The notes under the pieces: generated by a model | What the model saw: only the letters and a program-made list of their open reading frames with translations | Databases searched by the model: none | Told to the model about the DNA's origin: nothing | Made by a program: the position numbers and the translations under genes | Shown here: positions 62,857 to 64,000 of the stretch, piece after piece | Layout: each line of letters starts with the position of its first letter | How positions within the stretch are numbered: the stretch's first letter is position 1 | Source of the DNA: Anodontia alba | Taxonomy: Eukaryota > Mollusca > Bivalvia > Lucinida > Lucinidae | Assembly: GCA_964016985.1 (NCBI GenBank) | Contig: OZ024830.1 | Location: 77,434,763-77,498,762 of the forward strand | Reading direction: 5' to 3' | DNA: 64,000 bases

Positions 62857-63660
62857 CTATAACTCGGACCCATCAATATCCGGACTTGTTACTGTCCGTT
62901 TCCGTTAATTATCATGTTGCGGGTGCTGGTGATGCTTACGTCACTTCGGAATCTATATTTTGCAAAACTCCACCATATTAAACTAGTATTAAACACATTT
63001 GTTTTTAGTTAAGCCAGTTAAAATTATTATAAAGCAATAATGCAATCTTGGGTCCGTTATATGTTAATAACATTTTATTCAACTGATTCCTTTTAACATA
63101 GATAATCGCCGAATTTTGCACATACTCGTTTTAGAACATGTGGGTCAAATTCGAGAGAATCGACATTTTCACAGTCGACTTTTCAAATTTCTATTACGGT
63201 TATGAAAATAATATGCTGATAAAGCAATAAAACAAAGCTAGTTTATTCTGAATAAGTTGGGTTTATAGTTGATTTTAGCGAACAAAAGCATTAAAAGGCT
63301 CTGCTAATGCTAGTACTATTCAACAATGGTCGCCATTTTATCTTTGACAAATAGCTTCATTCACAAATCAGTGTTTGGAAACTTCATCGAAATTTGTAAT
63401 ATGTGTGATCAATATTCAACAAATATGATTAAAAAACAAAACAAAATAATTACATACATGTAGTATTTAATTTGAATGATAAGTGATGTTTTGTTCACAG
63501 TTTATTGCGGATAATTATCACTTTCTATTCGATTGACTTTCGCACATTCCAGACGAAACCCGGTAACCGGTAAAATCATAGCCACGACATCATCATATCG
63601 ATAAAATAGGTATTTAGCACTATAGTTACCAGTCCGGGTTTTGATGGGTCCGAGACTATA
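62857..63660. mobile_element. ~805 bp TIR element, no ORF
   Basis: Left CTCGGACCCATCAATATCCG with GACTTGTTACT; right, reversed, CTCGGACCCATCAAAACCCG with GACTGGTAACT. TIRs of about 35 bp with few mismatches. The interior is AT-rich with no frame of note, and the ends are unlike the other families here. Confidence 0.72.
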
Positions 63661-63794
63661 ATAAACTCTGTTATAAGGCTGTGGGCACCTACATATTACA
63701 CAATTATCACTCTATCTGGACCATGGCTTGGTATTTAGAAAGGTTAAAAAAAAAAAAGACACATTATTAAAGAGAATATAGATACTTTCTGGCA

Positions 63795-63968
63795 ACTCTA
63801 TCAAAAACTTTTTGTATTACTTCTGAAAAGGTGTCTTCTCTAAAAGGAAAGAATTTCTTTCCTTTTAAAGTAGGGCCTTTTCAAATGGGGCTTGGTGTGC
63901 AGTAAAACCAATAGGAAGCCACAAAAGTTGTCTCCCTTGGCAGAAGTGGTGGAAACTCTACCAAATAT
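63795..63968 (+). mobile_element. MITE-F copy, partial
   Basis: ACTTCTGAAAAGGTGTCTTC, AAAGGAAAGAATTTC / TTCTTTCCTTTTAAAG hairpin, GGCTTGGTGTGCAGTAAAAC. Lies just before the possible exon at the right edge. Confidence 0.7.
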
Positions 63969-64000
63969 TGGATAAAGTAGTATGTACCTTACTCTGGAAC

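Overview
The window is AT-rich animal genomic DNA with very few coding exons in a dense mosaic of transposable elements. Three things point to a bivalve mollusc: Helitron-like elements with tandem ~150-165 bp cores (the architecture described for bivalve 'pearl' elements), tRNA-derived SINEs, and an intron-rich nucleoredoxin gene. The species cannot be named from the sequence alone. No tRNA, rRNA or CRISPR locus was found.

Host genes. (1) The last five coding exons of a nucleoredoxin-type thioredoxin-fold oxidoreductase lie on the + strand at 1792-1999, 5862-5950, 37476-37566, 43675-43784 and 45460-45648. All joins keep the reading frame, and one intron is 31.5 kb. Together they give about 228 residues, from the CPPC active site to the stop; the upstream exons are outside the window. 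(2) The last two coding exons of an unrecognised single-pass membrane protein lie on the minus strand at 59574-59714 and 58119-58308. The two genes are convergent. (3) A minus-strand ORF with a HIRAN-like domain (38919-39389) sits inside a 1.7 kb element with 22 bp terminal inverted repeats, so it is probably transposon cargo.

Repeats. Family letters are mine. MITE-A, D, E, F and L are short palindromic elements flanked by or ending in TTAA (piggyBac-like targets). MITE-B is a ~110 bp near-perfect palindrome. MITE-G, H and M carry a hairpin core that also occurs in A, D and L. MITE-J, K, N and P have other termini. Helitron-like elements occur at about a dozen loci; several end in a short hairpin followed by CTAG and T. 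There is one decayed full-length mariner and two mariner relics. Two tRNA-derived SINE families are present (SINE-1 and SINE-2).

Nesting is extensive: Helitron-like elements sit inside MITE-B palindromes at three loci, and one of those Helitrons contains the mariner. The strongest novel signals are: an 8 x 145 bp satellite apparently built from half of a palindromic MITE plus a SINE head; the hairpin core shared by MITE families with unrelated ends; the HIRAN-carrying TIR element; and the repeated choice of palindromic MITEs as Helitron targets.
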